A stretch of 64,000 nt of DNA from Hyphomonadaceae bacterium UBA1849. GTDB taxonomy: Bacteria; Pseudomonadota; Alphaproteobacteria; Caulobacterales; Hyphomonadaceae. Under the pieces are notes generated by a model. That model had not been told where the DNA came from. It saw only the letters and a list, made by a program, of their open reading frames with translations, and did no database searches. The translations under genes and the position numbers were made by a program. Of this stretch, positions 51,991 to 61,247 are shown in pieces. Where the stretch lies: assembly GCA_002338565.1 (NCBI GenBank), contig DDIN01000008.1:1183567-1247566 (forward strand), read 5' to 3'. Positions within the stretch are counted from its first letter, which is position 1. Each line of letters opens with the position of its first letter.

Positions 51991-53892
51991 TTACTCAGCC
52001 GGTTCCAGTGCCACAAGCACATTGCCCGCAGTCTGGCGGAAGGAGGCGTAGCCCGATCCGATTAGCAGCATGCCATTGCCTGCATTCACAGCATGGCTGT
52101 CGATTGAGCCGCCGCGCGCGCCTTCGACGCCATTGATCGTATCAAATTCGACAGCGGTGTCTGTCACAGACAAGATCTCACCGGTCGCGGCATCAAAGGC
52201 AAAGACTTTGCCGTCCAGCGTGCCTGCGATCAGTGCACCATCCACAACGAGAGGGGTCGCGGAGAAGCCGTATTTCTGATCGCAGAGCGTAACCATGTCG
52301 CCGCGGCCATTTTCACAATTAGGTTCTGCCAGATATTCCCAGACAGGTTCGCCCGTTGCGATGTCGAATGTGTAGACACCCGGCACAGGGTTCTCTGTAC
52401 CGTAAGATACAGGGTCATTGATGGTCAGGAAGACACGTTCGCCATCAATCGCTATGCCCCAGTGGTTGCCGCCAAGCGGTGTGCCATTGCCGATCTGGCG
52501 TTCCCAGATGACATAACCGGCTGCCGCGTCCAGTACCCAGACATGGCCGGATTTCTGACCGGCGACAAAAACGTCGCGTGGCTCGCCATCGATTTCGACG
52601 GTGGTCAGCGCTGCTGCACCGCCAAAGTCGAAGTCGCGACCGATATTTTCGTCATCCCAATGCCATGAGCAGTTCGGGCCCGCAGTCGAATCGTCGCCGC
52701 GGCAGTGCACGTTCCAGATGTCGTTTTCCATCGCCTGGAAGACCCAGTTCGGTTCGCCTGTGTCGAGGTCAAGCGCGATGATCGCATCAGAGGTGCGTGT
52801 CGCTGGGAAGGATGTGTTCTCGCCGGAGGTGACGATGACCTGATTGCGCGTTTCGTCGATGGTTGCCTGTGTCCAGATTGGCGCGCCCGACGGGCCGCGT
52901 TGCATCTGACCGAGGCTGTTGATGAGACCGTTATCTGTGGCCTCTTCCATAGTGTGCCATTCCCACTTCCAGCTGCCGTCTGCGGCATTAAGAGCGGTCA
53001 CCGAGCCGTGGCCAGTACAGCAATAATTGCCACCGCCGCCAACACCGGACGCGGAGATGTTCACGATGATCGTATCGTCATGCAGGACAACGCCGGAGCG
53101 GACACGTCCACCATCACCGCGACGCGGTTGTGCAGACGCTTCCCAGAGCATTTCGCCAGTCAGCGCGTTTACAGCGTGCACATCGGCTGTGCCTGTCACA
53201 TAGAGTATTGTGTCGACACCATCGATCTCGCCATAGGTGATCGGGGAGCGGGACATGCCGCCAGCATAAGTCCACTTTACGCATTCATCCTGCGTGTCGA
53301 ACGCTGCCAGAACGCCGTCACCATTGATGAAGGTCGTGTTTCCGACGGTGGCAGGTGCTGCGCTGACATTCTGGGAATCCGGGAAACCGATTGCCCAGGC
53401 AACCTGCAGTTCGCGCATGTCCTCGGTGGTCAGGCCTGTGTCTTCTGCAGATGCGTGGCGGGTAGAGCGCGTATCCACGCCAAATGTCGTGAATGACGCG
53501 TCGCCTGTCAGGTCAACCGTGCGATTGTCTGCAGCGCACATAAGGGGCTCTGCCCAGCTGCCTTCGCCGCTTGTCGGGGTCTGGCCAGATACAAGATATT
53601 CAATGAGCGCGATCTTCTCGCTCATCTCCAGATGACCAGCCATGGCTTCCATCATGCCGCCTTCGCTGATGGCCGCATAAATCTGTTCGCCAGTCATGCC
53701 GGTCAGAGTTTCAAAGCTCGCTGCTCGCGTATCGGCTGGATTGTCGTGGCATGCTGCGCAGTTTTCTTCGTAGATGATACGGCCTGGTAGATCGTCATCA
53801 GGCTGGTTTGTGTTCTGCGCGAATGCAGGCGAAAATGCGGAGCCTGCTAAGAGAGCGATCGTGGCGGTTGCCACGCGCATGGTGAGCTTCAT
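51991..53892 (-). CDS. PQQ-dependent dehydrogenase with N-terminal cytochrome c domain
   Basis: The periplasmic quinoprotein has 633 residues and a signal peptide ending AFA-Q (about 25). It carries heme c motif C45-AA-C48-H49 and an eight-bladed-type beta-propeller with W-motifs such as ALNAADGSWKWEW. The vicinal Cys pair C291-C292 (NYCCTGHG) is typical for PQQ enzymes. It is close in layout to polyvinyl-alcohol dehydrogenase. ATG 53892 follows a strong GGGAGG site. The substrate is probably an alcohol, unknown. A palindromic site lies about 50-61 nt upstream. Confidence 0.88.
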   Translation of the reverse strand: MKLTMRVATATIALLAGSAFSPAFAQNTNQPDDDLPGRIIYEENCAACHDNPADTRAASFETLTGMTGEQIYAAISEGGMMEAMAGHLEMSEKIALIEYLVSGQTPTSGEGSWAEPLMCAADNRTVDLTGDASFTTFGVDTRSTRHASAEDTGLTTEDMRELQVAWAIGFPDSQNVSAAPATVGNTTFINGDGVLAAFDTQDECVKWTYAGGMSRSPITYGEIDGVDTILYVTGTADVHAVNALTGEMLWEASAQPRRGDGGRVRSGVVLHDDTIIVNISASGVGGGGNYCCTGHGSVTALNAADGSWKWEWHTMEEATDNGLINSLGQMQRGPSGAPIWTQATIDETRNQVIVTSGENTSFPATRTSDAIIALDLDTGEPNWVFQAMENDIWNVHCRGDDSTAGPNCSWHWDDENIGRDFDFGGAAALTTVEIDGEPRDVFVAGQKSGHVWVLDAAAGYVIWERQIGNGTPLGGNHWGIAIDGERVFLTINDPVSYGTENPVPGVYTFDIATGEPVWEYLAEPNCENGRGDMVTLCDQKYGFSATPLVVDGALIAGTLDGKVFAFDAATGEILSVTDTAVEFDTINGVEGARGGSIDSHAVNAGNGMLLIGSGYASFRQTAGNVLVALEPAE

Positions 53893-53941
53893 TAATTTTC
53901 CTCCCGGGTGATGCCGCCCGATTTTGTGGGCATCCATCAAG

Positions 53942-53953
53942 ATAGTTCACTAT
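53942..53953. promoter_or_regulatory. Palindromic site upstream of the first PQQ dehydrogenase
   Basis: ATAGT-TC-ACTAT, extended by flanking TCAAG and CTTGA arms (one extra base) to a 23-nt near-palindrome. The 344-nt gap 53893-54236 between this gene and the porin shows no other gene. The same core occurs before the second PQQ gene (58733). Confidence 0.55.
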
Positions 53954-54236
53954 ACTTGACTGTTTTGAGCCGGTTTGTCCATGGGTTTTTGCACACGTTA
54001 AGGTAAGCAGCTTGTGACTTTCGCCTGTTTTTGTTCGCAGAATTCAACGCAAAAGTGCAGCCCTGTGCCGGAACAATATACTTCGATAAATGATGGCAAT
54101 TGGCGTATGTGAGGGGCTGGGTGCAGCGCCGGACTGGTTAACCGGAGCGCGCTAATTTTTCATCCTTTAAGCAACAAGGTCTCAATTCTATTCGGGTACG
54201 ATCAGAAAAAACAAACATAACTTTCTGAGTATCCTA

Positions 54237-55343
54237 ATGAATAAATTTTTTCTCTTATGTTCGTCTTGTCTGGCGCTGACTTTCTCTGCTTCCGCAGATG
54301 ATCTGAATATTAAGCTGGGCGCCCATGCCTTCCTCGATTACGAGAATATTTCCGTAGGCGGCAACAACGTCGTGGACGGCACAAATCTGCGCCTTTTTCG
54401 TGTAGATGTCGGCGGGTCTGCCAACGGCTACAAATTCAAAAGTAATTTCGACATTAAGAACGGCGACGTGTTCATCCGCGACCTGTTCGTTGAATTTGGA
54501 GATGAACTGACCGTGCGGGTCGGTAACTTCAAAATCATGAATGGTCTGGAGCAGCAATCGTCTCTCTATGCGACGACGTTCATGGAGCAGTCTTCCGTTT
54601 CCAAAATGAATGGCCTTGGTCGCTCGCTCGGCGTCGGCCTCTATCGCAGTTTTGGTGACTTCCATCTCTCAGGCGCCGTGTACGGACCTGATGCAAACGT
54701 CGTGGAAGATATTGATCTGTTCGGTGCATCTGCCCGTCTGGCGTGGACGAATACATTTGCGGATGACAGCATTCTGCATCTGGGTGGTTCGCTTCGCTAT
54801 CGCGATTCAAACGATCAGAGCCTGTTCTCTTACTCGCAGCGCCCGCTGGGTAGTTCGGCGCCTCGTACGGTTCGGGTCGGCGGAACAGCCGAGAGTGATC
54901 TCTTCCTCGGCGTTGAAGCGGCGTACATTAATGACGGCTTCACGCTGCAGGGTGAGTACGGCGTAACCGAGATTGACTGCCCGCCAACACTTTGCGCAAG
55001 CGATCCGCAGGCAGAAGCATTCTATGTGGATGCGTCTTATGTCTGGGGCGGTCACCGTGTTTATCGCAATAGCCTGTTCAGCCGAACATCTGTCGACCAG
55101 TCTATTCATGATGGCGGTCGCGGCGCATTCCAGCTGTCTGCGCGCTACGACATGGCAGACCTGTCTGATGCTGCGCTGAATGGTGGCTCTCAGGACACCT
55201 ATATTCTCGGCGGCACCTGGTATCTCGATCAGTATGTCCGTCTGATGGTGAACGTTGCTCACACTGAATACGACAACAGCCCTTCTTACGGGACCGGCGA
55301 TGCTGATTCTGTGCTCTTCCGTGCTCAGATTGAGCTCTATTAA
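54237..55343 (+). CDS. OprP/OprO-type outer-membrane porin
   Basis: The 368-residue product has a signal peptide ending SASA-D (about 20) and then alternating amphipathic strands. These include FKSNFDIKNGDVFIRDLFVEF, VRVGNFKIMNGLEQQ and GASARLAWTN, matching the phosphate-selective porin O/P family, and it ends in an aromatic residue. It is likely a channel for an anionic or small polar substrate. No clear ribosome site is visible. It is divergent from the first PQQ gene and upstream of a sensor-like gene and a chemoreceptor. Confidence 0.8.
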   Translation: MNKFFLLCSSCLALTFSASADDLNIKLGAHAFLDYENISVGGNNVVDGTNLRLFRVDVGGSANGYKFKSNFDIKNGDVFIRDLFVEFGDELTVRVGNFKIMNGLEQQSSLYATTFMEQSSVSKMNGLGRSLGVGLYRSFGDFHLSGAVYGPDANVVEDIDLFGASARLAWTNTFADDSILHLGGSLRYRDSNDQSLFSYSQRPLGSSAPRTVRVGGTAESDLFLGVEAAYINDGFTLQGEYGVTEIDCPPTLCASDPQAEAFYVDASYVWGGHRVYRNSLFSRTSVDQSIHDGGRGAFQLSARYDMADLSDAALNGGSQDTYILGGTWYLDQYVRLMVNVAHTEYDNSPSYGTGDADSVLFRAQIELY

Positions 55344-55354
55344 GGAATAACCCC

Positions 55355-55978
55355 ATGCTGACCAGATCAGTATTTCATTCGGCTGCGATTGGGGCACTTC
55401 TTCTGTGCTCCATGAGCGGCGCCAGCGCGCAATCAGTGACGGATGTCCCGTCTACAGATCTGATCGACGACGCGTTTATCGCTGACCTCGAGATCATGCT
55501 GAACTCGCCGGTCATCCACCACGCTATTGATCATCAAAATGAGGTTCGTGCGAATATCTCCCAGACCGAGATTGATGCACTGGATCAGAGCTGGCGTGCT
55601 GAAACACAAACCGACGGGCCCCAGCCTGTCATCACAGCTGCGCTGGGGGCTCCGGCATCAACATATCTGTTGAGAGCGCAAGCGGCCTCCAAAGGTCTGC
55701 TCAGTGAGATTTTTGTGATGGACCGCTTTGGTCTGAACGTCGCTCAAAGCAGCGTTACGAGTGATTTCTGGCAGGGCGATGAAGCCAAGTATCAGCGAAC
55801 CTTCCCTGAAGGCACGGGTGCGATTTTCGTCGACGAACCTGAATTCAACGACGAGGTTGGCGTCTGGCTTACTCAAGTCAATCTGACCATCGACCGGGAC
55901 GGAACACCGATTGGTGTGGGGACTGTTGAAGTCAATTTAAGTGAGCTCGCACGACGTCGTGCGTATCAGGGGTCTTGA
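55355..55978 (+). CDS. Periplasmic sensor-like protein (PDC/Cache-like)
   Basis: The 207-residue product has a signal peptide ending GASAQ (about 26). It then has a single globular domain with FVMDRFGLNVAQSSVTSDFWQGDE, resembling the PDC/Cache fold of chemoreceptor sensors but without membrane or signalling parts. The stop is 1 nt before the MCP start, so it is co-translated with it and may present ligand to the receptor. Confidence 0.6.
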   Translation: MLTRSVFHSAAIGALLLCSMSGASAQSVTDVPSTDLIDDAFIADLEIMLNSPVIHHAIDHQNEVRANISQTEIDALDQSWRAETQTDGPQPVITAALGAPASTYLLRAQAASKGLLSEIFVMDRFGLNVAQSSVTSDFWQGDEAKYQRTFPEGTGAIFVDEPEFNDEVGVWLTQVNLTIDRDGTPIGVGTVEVNLSELARRRAYQGS

Positions 55979-55979
55979 T

Positions 55980-57665
55980 ATGTTGAAGTCTCTGTCTGTT
56001 ACCCTGAAAGCCGCAGCTGCATTCGCGATCATCGCGCTGATCTGTGCGGCGACTGGCCTTTCCATCTTTGTCTTCGCCGACAGTGTCCGCCGCGATTCCG
56101 TCGTGAACGAAGAACTCAACAGCGCTGTGCGCAGCCTTTCCAGCCTTGAAAGTGGGCTTAGCCAGCATTCGCTCACGGCGAACGCCTATCTTCTGTCGTC
56201 TGATGAGACATACCGCGAGGAGTTTCTGGCGGAGACCCCGCTGCTCGCTGCTGAGTTTGATCATGTCGCAGAGATGTTTTCTGAAATTGATCCGGCTGCG
56301 GCCGCGGCAATACGTTCGGTCAAATCCAGCTGGGAGTTGTATGCTCAGGACTGGATGGAACAGCAGTTTACGCTGATGCGTCGTCTGGAAACGATCGATT
56401 ATGCCCGCGCACTTGAAAGCGAAGGCGAAGGTCGTCGCCGTCAGGCTGCCGTGGTGGAGCAAATCGCGGCCGTTCTGGCGGATATCTCTGCGAAGTCTGC
56501 GGAGCTATCGCAGCAGAGCATGACGGGCCTTGGTAACATTCTGATCGTTTCTGTCATCGCATCAGTCGTCTCTATCCTCGCATCTGTTGCGCTTGGCTTC
56601 CTCTTTAATGGTGTGGTCTCCCGCCCGCTTGCGAAAATTCGTGATGCGACGCAGGAACTCGCCAAAGGCAATACGGATGTTCGTGTCGATGCCGGTGAAG
56701 GCAAAGATGAAGTCGCAGACCTTGCCCGTGCATTACAGGTCTTCCGTGACAACCTGAACCGCACGCGCCAGCTCGAAGAAGAGCAGGTCGCTGCACGCAA
56801 GCAGGCGGAGAAGGAAAAGCAGGAAACTCTGCAGCGCATTGCGACCCAGTTCGAGCAGGAAGTGTCAGGCGGCATCAGCTCTCTGACAGACGTCATCGCC
56901 GAACTGAAATCACTGTCTGATACGGTCGTTCTGGCAGCAGAAGACACGGGCAGCCGCGCAGGTGAAGTTTCACACGCAACGGAAGATTCTGCGGGGAATA
57001 TTACGGCGGTAGCCGGTGCAACCGAAGAAATGTCTTCAACCATTCGCGAGATTTCCCAGCAGGTGAATCAGGTCGCCAGCATTGCTGCGACCGGTGAAAC
57101 TGCCGGCAGCAATGTCGTGAAAGAAGTTGAAGGCCTTGAAGGCGTCGTCAGCGAGATCGAGTCGATTGTGAGCCTGATCTCTGACATTGCCGAGCAGACC
57201 AATCTTCTCGCGCTCAACGCAACGATTGAAGCGGCGCGTGCAGGTGAAGCCGGTAAAGGCTTTGCGGTGGTTGCAAGCGAGGTGAAAGCGCTCGCGTCAC
57301 AGACGGCCTCTGCAACGGAATCTGTTGCTAACCAGATTTCCCGCGTCCGGACTTCGGTTGGCAGCGTTTCAGAGTCGTCTGATAATCTGAACGAGCTGAT
57401 TGTGAAGCTGAATGATGTTTCCGGCGCAATTGCGGCGGCCATGGAGCAGCAAGGCGCTTCGACGCAGGAAATTGCAAGTAATGTTGATCGCGCTGCACAA
57501 TCAGCGGGTTCAGTGTCGGCCAGCATTGGTGAAGTTGCCAGTATTGCTCAACAAACCGGTCAGTCTTCACGCCGGATCGGTGAGCAGGCAGACGGCGCTA
57601 TTCAGGAAGCCCGCCGTTTGAAAGAGCAGGCAGACAGCTTTGTGAAGCGTCTTCTGGCGAGCTAG
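55980..57665 (+). CDS. Methyl-accepting chemotaxis protein with CHASE3 domain
   Basis: 561 residues: TM1 (about 11-33), periplasmic CHASE3-like helices (about 44-170), TM2 (about 187-208), HAMP (about 209-262), coiled coil and signalling domain with the hairpin tip EQTNLLALNATIEAARAGEAG. AGGGG precedes the ATG, which directly follows the stop of the sensor-like gene. A terminator ends it. Ligand probably linked to the nearby oxidation genes. Confidence 0.92.
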   Translation: MLKSLSVTLKAAAAFAIIALICAATGLSIFVFADSVRRDSVVNEELNSAVRSLSSLESGLSQHSLTANAYLLSSDETYREEFLAETPLLAAEFDHVAEMFSEIDPAAAAAIRSVKSSWELYAQDWMEQQFTLMRRLETIDYARALESEGEGRRRQAAVVEQIAAVLADISAKSAELSQQSMTGLGNILIVSVIASVVSILASVALGFLFNGVVSRPLAKIRDATQELAKGNTDVRVDAGEGKDEVADLARALQVFRDNLNRTRQLEEEQVAARKQAEKEKQETLQRIATQFEQEVSGGISSLTDVIAELKSLSDTVVLAAEDTGSRAGEVSHATEDSAGNITAVAGATEEMSSTIREISQQVNQVASIAATGETAGSNVVKEVEGLEGVVSEIESIVSLISDIAEQTNLLALNATIEAARAGEAGKGFAVVASEVKALASQTASATESVANQISRVRTSVGSVSESSDNLNELIVKLNDVSGAIAAAMEQQGASTQEIASNVDRAAQSAGSVSASIGEVASIAQQTGQSSRRIGEQADGAIQEARRLKEQADSFVKRLLAS

Positions 57666-57685
57666 AACGCCAGCGATCCCAACAA

Positions 57686-57715
57686 AAAAGAGCGCCTCGT
57701 TAGGGGCGCTCTTTT
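57686..57715. terminator. Rho-independent terminator
   Basis: An 11-bp stem AAAAGAGCGCC/GGCGCTCTTTT, loop TCGTTAGG; between convergent MCP and SDR genes. Confidence 0.9.
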
Positions 57716-57737
57716 CGTTTGATACGGCTATCGGCCT

Positions 57738-58550
57738 TTAGCAGGTCGCGACAATGCCGCCGTCCAGAGCGATGGTCTGACCAACCACGTAAGAACCGGC
57801 TTTAGATGACAGGAAGATCGCAACGCCTGCAGCATCCGATGGCGCGCCGACGCGGCCAGCCGGATTTTGCGCGCCGATAGCGCCCCAATCCACATCGTCG
57901 CCTTCGGTTTTGCCGCCAAAGCCGACACCCGTTGAAAGCATGTATGTCGGGAATGGGCCCGGTGCGATTGCGTTCACAGTGATGTTGTCGCCGATCAGGT
58001 GCGCAGACAGAACGCGTGTCAGGTGGTGAACGGCTGCTTTGGACGCGCTGTAAGAAGGCGTCAGCATTTTAGGTGTGCGCAGACCATCAATAGAACCGAT
58101 ATTGATGACGCGTGCCGGATCTTCAGCTGTGCCTGCTGCGCGGAGCATTGGAAGCAGTTTCTGGGTCATGAAGAAAACGCCTTTGACGTTCACGTCCATG
58201 ACTTTGTCCCAGCCCATTTCAGGGAATTCATCAATCGGTGCGCCCCATGCTGCACCGGCATTGTTGATGAGCACGTCGACCTTGTCTGTGACTTTTGCAA
58301 GCTCAGATGCCAGGTGATTGACGCCGTCCATAGTGGACATGTCAGACGGGATCGCGCCGATATCGTCGCCATACGCTTTCAGGCGTTCGACAGCTTCTTC
58401 GCATGCAGCGGCTTTACGGGATGAAATAATGACTTTCGCGCCAGCGTTCAGAAAGCCTGCAGCCATCATCTCGCCAATACCGCGTGAACCACCAGTGATG
58501 ACCACGGTTTTGCCGGCTACCGAGAATAAATTGTCAAAGTCCATCTGCAT
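57738..58550 (-). CDS. Short-chain dehydrogenase/reductase
   Basis: The 270-residue classical SDR has the cofactor motif TGGSRGIG (19-26), NNAGA, catalytic S153, Y167 and K171 (YSASK) and the closing PEV-like region GQTIALDGG. ATG 58550 follows GGAGA by 5 nt. It may act on the aldehyde or ketone formed by the PQQ dehydrogenases, or in acyl metabolism. A perfect palindrome lies 39 nt upstream. Confidence 0.9.
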   Translation of the reverse strand: MQMDFDNLFSVAGKTVVITGGSRGIGEMMAAGFLNAGAKVIISSRKAAACEEAVERLKAYGDDIGAIPSDMSTMDGVNHLASELAKVTDKVDVLINNAGAAWGAPIDEFPEMGWDKVMDVNVKGVFFMTQKLLPMLRAAGTAEDPARVINIGSIDGLRTPKMLTPSYSASKAAVHHLTRVLSAHLIGDNITVNAIAPGPFPTYMLSTGVGFGGKTEGDDVDWGAIGAQNPAGRVGAPSDAAGVAIFLSSKAGSYVVGQTIALDGGIVATC

Positions 58551-58588
58551 GGGCGTCTCCTTACTTGCTTGTTTCGTGTTTCCCCGAT

Positions 58589-58609
58589 GAATACAGGTGT
58601 CCTGTATTC
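58589..58609. promoter_or_regulatory. Perfect palindrome upstream of the SDR gene
   Basis: GAATACAGG-TGT-CCTGTATTC, two 9-bp arms about 39 nt before the SDR start, where a promoter is expected. Looks like a TetR-type operator; no regulator is adjacent. Confidence 0.55.
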
Positions 58610-58732
58610 GTCTAATGCGGTTTCGTGTAGCATGACTGTTCAAAGTGCAAAGTAAAACTTGGCTTTACTGCGCTTCCTTATCCCTCAGCGACCCGGATTT
58701 TCAGCGCCAAATCTCACCTGCGACAGTTTAGG

Positions 58733-58744
58733 ATAGTTGACTAT
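58733..58744. promoter_or_regulatory. Palindromic site upstream of the second PQQ dehydrogenase
   Basis: ATAGT-TG-ACTAT, the same core as at 53942-53953 with one changed centre base, 75-86 nt before the start of the second PQQ gene. Probably a shared operator. Confidence 0.55.
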
Positions 58745-58818
58745 TTTTTTCTCTGATATAGCAATGTTTATAAGAGACAGAGGCCGAAAGAGCCTCGGCC
58801 ATAACGGGAGGAAGCCTG

Positions 58819-60777
58819 GTGCAAATGCCAGCAAAGCGCGGAACGACCCCAATTGCGGGAATATTGCTAGGCGGCATTTCGCTGTTGGTGTTGGCTGGAT
58901 GCGTCCAGACCGAGACCGCTTCTTCCGATACTGTGGATACCTCTGTTGCTGAAACTGTGGCTATGGAGGCGCGCGTAGAGACGCCGCATCCGGGCGCGCT
59001 TGTGTATCAGGAACGATGTGCGGACTGCCATGATGCAGGCGGTGACCTGCGCATGCCGAGCCTCGCTGATCTTCAGAACATGAGCGGACCGTTCCTGCGC
59101 TATGCGGTTACGCAGGGCAAAATGCGCGATATGGCGACAGGCCTGAACCGCACGCAAATTGCTGACCTGATCGATTATCTTTCCCCTGCTAGTGAAACGG
59201 GTACTGTCGTCTCAGAGGCTGCGCAGTGCGAAAGCACCGATATTGATTTTGATACCGTCCATGTTGGCTCATGGGGCGTGACAACAGATAACCAGCGGTA
59301 TTTCAGCTCTCAATCAACGTCTCTGACGGCTGAGAATGTTGATGGGCTTGAACTCGCCTGGGCGTTCGGCATGCCGGGTACGTCTGACATGCGATCTTAT
59401 CCTGTCGTGACGGAAGACACGATCTTCACGGCTGCAACGTCTGGTCACCTCTTCGCGATTGACCGCCAGTCCGGCTGCATCAAATGGCATAACCAGACAG
59501 AGCGCCCGATGCGTTCTGCGGTATCGCTTGGCGAAGTTGGCGGCGCACCCGCTATTTTCGTGATGGATGCCATTGGAACCGTTCACGCCTATCGCGGGGA
59601 AACGGGTGAGGCGCTCTGGTCGACTGAAGCTGCGCTTTTCAACACATCCATGGGCACAGGCGGCGTGGTGCCTGCTGGTGATCGTCTCATCGTGCCGATG
59701 TCGAACAATGATGCGCCCCGCGCTATGGATCCGCGTTTTGAGTGCTGCAAAGGCCATGGCGGCGTGCATGCACTGGATATGGAAACCGGCGAGATCCTCT
59801 GGACGACACATATGACACCGGACGCTGAGCCGATCGGTGTGTCGTCTGTCGGGACCCAGCAATGGGGCCCTTCTGGTGCGCCTGTCTGGGCTACGCCTGC
59901 CGTCGATCTGGAAAATGGCCGAGTCTATATTGGTACAGGCGAGAACACCTCGCTGCCGGCAACAGAGACAAGTGATGCCCTCATCGCGCTCGACCTTGAG
60001 ACGGGTGAGATGCTCTGGGTGTATCAGGCCTGGGATCACGACACTTGGAACATGTCCTGCTCAGCGTTCCGTCCTGATGGTCCAAACTGCCCGACACCTG
60101 AAGGGCCGGACTATGACTTTGGCGGCGGCGTCACGTTCACGCAGCTCTCTGATGGCCGCGAGGTTGTGGTCGCAGGTCAAAAATCTGGCGACGTGCATGT
60201 CGTCGATGCTGAAACGGGCGAGCTTGTCTGGACGCGGAAGATTTCTGCAGGCTCAGCGCTCGGCGGTGTGCATTGGGGTGTCACCGTTTCCAATGGCCGC
60301 GTCTATGCGCCTGCGGCCGACCCTGAATTTCCGATGGATCCGGCCGAATATAATCCGCAACCGGGGCTGTATGTGCTCGACCTTGATACAGGAGACATGC
60401 TCTGGTCAGTGAGCGCTGAGCGCGGATGCGATATTACGTATGCGGAACGCAACGAGCAGACCGAGCCTTGGCCGGACTGTTCTTTCTCCTACGGATATTC
60501 GGCGACGCCTGCATCTACGGATGAGCTCGTTGTTATTGGTGCGCTCGACGGAAACCTGTTCATATTCAATGCTGAAACGGGCGAGCGCCTCTGGGAATAT
60601 GACACGGTTCGTGAATTTGAAACGGTGAACGGCATCTCCGCCCATGGCGGCGCGATTGATAATGCCGGGCCGTTCCTGGCGGGTGACATGCTTTATGTTC
60701 AGTCCGGCTATAGCGGTTTCAGCCAGATGCCGGGGAATGCACTCCTCGCTTTCCGGCTGACTGGGAAGGAAGAATAA
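58819..60777 (+). CDS. PQQ-dependent dehydrogenase with cytochrome c domain, lipoprotein paralogue
   Basis: 652 residues, related to the gene at 51991. The lipobox LAGC (C28) anchors it to a membrane. Heme motif C67-AD-C70-H71; vicinal C309-C310 (FECCKGHG); repeated propeller blades with ETGEALW/ETGEMLW-type motifs. The start is GTG 58819, with GGGAGGAA about 5 nt before. The first of a run of genes with an electron-transfer look. Substrate unknown. Confidence 0.87.
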   Translation: MQMPAKRGTTPIAGILLGGISLLVLAGCVQTETASSDTVDTSVAETVAMEARVETPHPGALVYQERCADCHDAGGDLRMPSLADLQNMSGPFLRYAVTQGKMRDMATGLNRTQIADLIDYLSPASETGTVVSEAAQCESTDIDFDTVHVGSWGVTTDNQRYFSSQSTSLTAENVDGLELAWAFGMPGTSDMRSYPVVTEDTIFTAATSGHLFAIDRQSGCIKWHNQTERPMRSAVSLGEVGGAPAIFVMDAIGTVHAYRGETGEALWSTEAALFNTSMGTGGVVPAGDRLIVPMSNNDAPRAMDPRFECCKGHGGVHALDMETGEILWTTHMTPDAEPIGVSSVGTQQWGPSGAPVWATPAVDLENGRVYIGTGENTSLPATETSDALIALDLETGEMLWVYQAWDHDTWNMSCSAFRPDGPNCPTPEGPDYDFGGGVTFTQLSDGREVVVAGQKSGDVHVVDAETGELVWTRKISAGSALGGVHWGVTVSNGRVYAPAADPEFPMDPAEYNPQPGLYVLDLDTGDMLWSVSAERGCDITYAERNEQTEPWPDCSFSYGYSATPASTDELVVIGALDGNLFIFNAETGERLWEYDTVREFETVNGISAHGGAIDNAGPFLAGDMLYVQSGYSGFSQMPGNALLAFRLTGKEE

Positions 60778-60779
60778 AA

Positions 60780-61247
60780 ATGAAAACATCTAACCTTGCG
60801 GTATTCGCACTCGGCGGGGCTTTGATGCTGTCGGCTTGCGGAAATAACGAAGAAGCCGAGATCGAAGCGCGCATGTCCGCTGTCGCGACATTCATGACTG
60901 AAGAAATGGATGAAACGGCAGACGGCATCTGGGACAATGCCGGCTACATCCTCACCGAAGAAGGTGAAGAGTCTCTCTTCCCGGAAACCGATGAAGAGTG
61001 GGCTGTCGTTATTCAGGCGACGGATGATCTGATTGCGCAAACGCGCCGTCTGCAGTCTGAAGAGTTTGCAGGCGATGACGAAGAGTGGATCGCGATTTCT
61101 GAAGGGCTGGTCGTAGCCGCTGAACGCGTGCGTGCCGCTGCTGAAGCGCGCGACGAAGACGAGCTGTTTGATGCGGGCGGTCAGGTCTATCGGGTCTGCC
61201 TTGCCTGCCATCAGCGCTACGCTCTGGATATTCAGAGAATTCGATGA
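60780..61247 (+). CDS. Lipoprotein c-type cytochrome (cytochrome c'/c-556-like)
   Basis: 155 residues with lipobox LSAC (C20), acidic helical body and a single heme-binding motif near the C-terminus, C140-LA-C143-H144, the layout of cytochrome c' and c-556. It starts 2 nt after the PQQ gene stop and overlaps the HupE gene start by 4 nt. It likely carries electrons from the PQQ/heme enzyme. Confidence 0.8.
   Translation: MKTSNLAVFALGGALMLSACGNNEEAEIEARMSAVATFMTEEMDETADGIWDNAGYILTEEGEESLFPETDEEWAVVIQATDDLIAQTRRLQSEEFAGDDEEWIAISEGLVVAAERVRAAAEARDEDELFDAGGQVYRVCLACHQRYALDIQRIR

Noticed and set aside
51793..52065. Possible 90-codon gene between ald and the PQQ dehydrogenase
   Set aside because: Very high Arg/Ser content, no ribosome site, runs through a terminator and into the end of the opposite gene.
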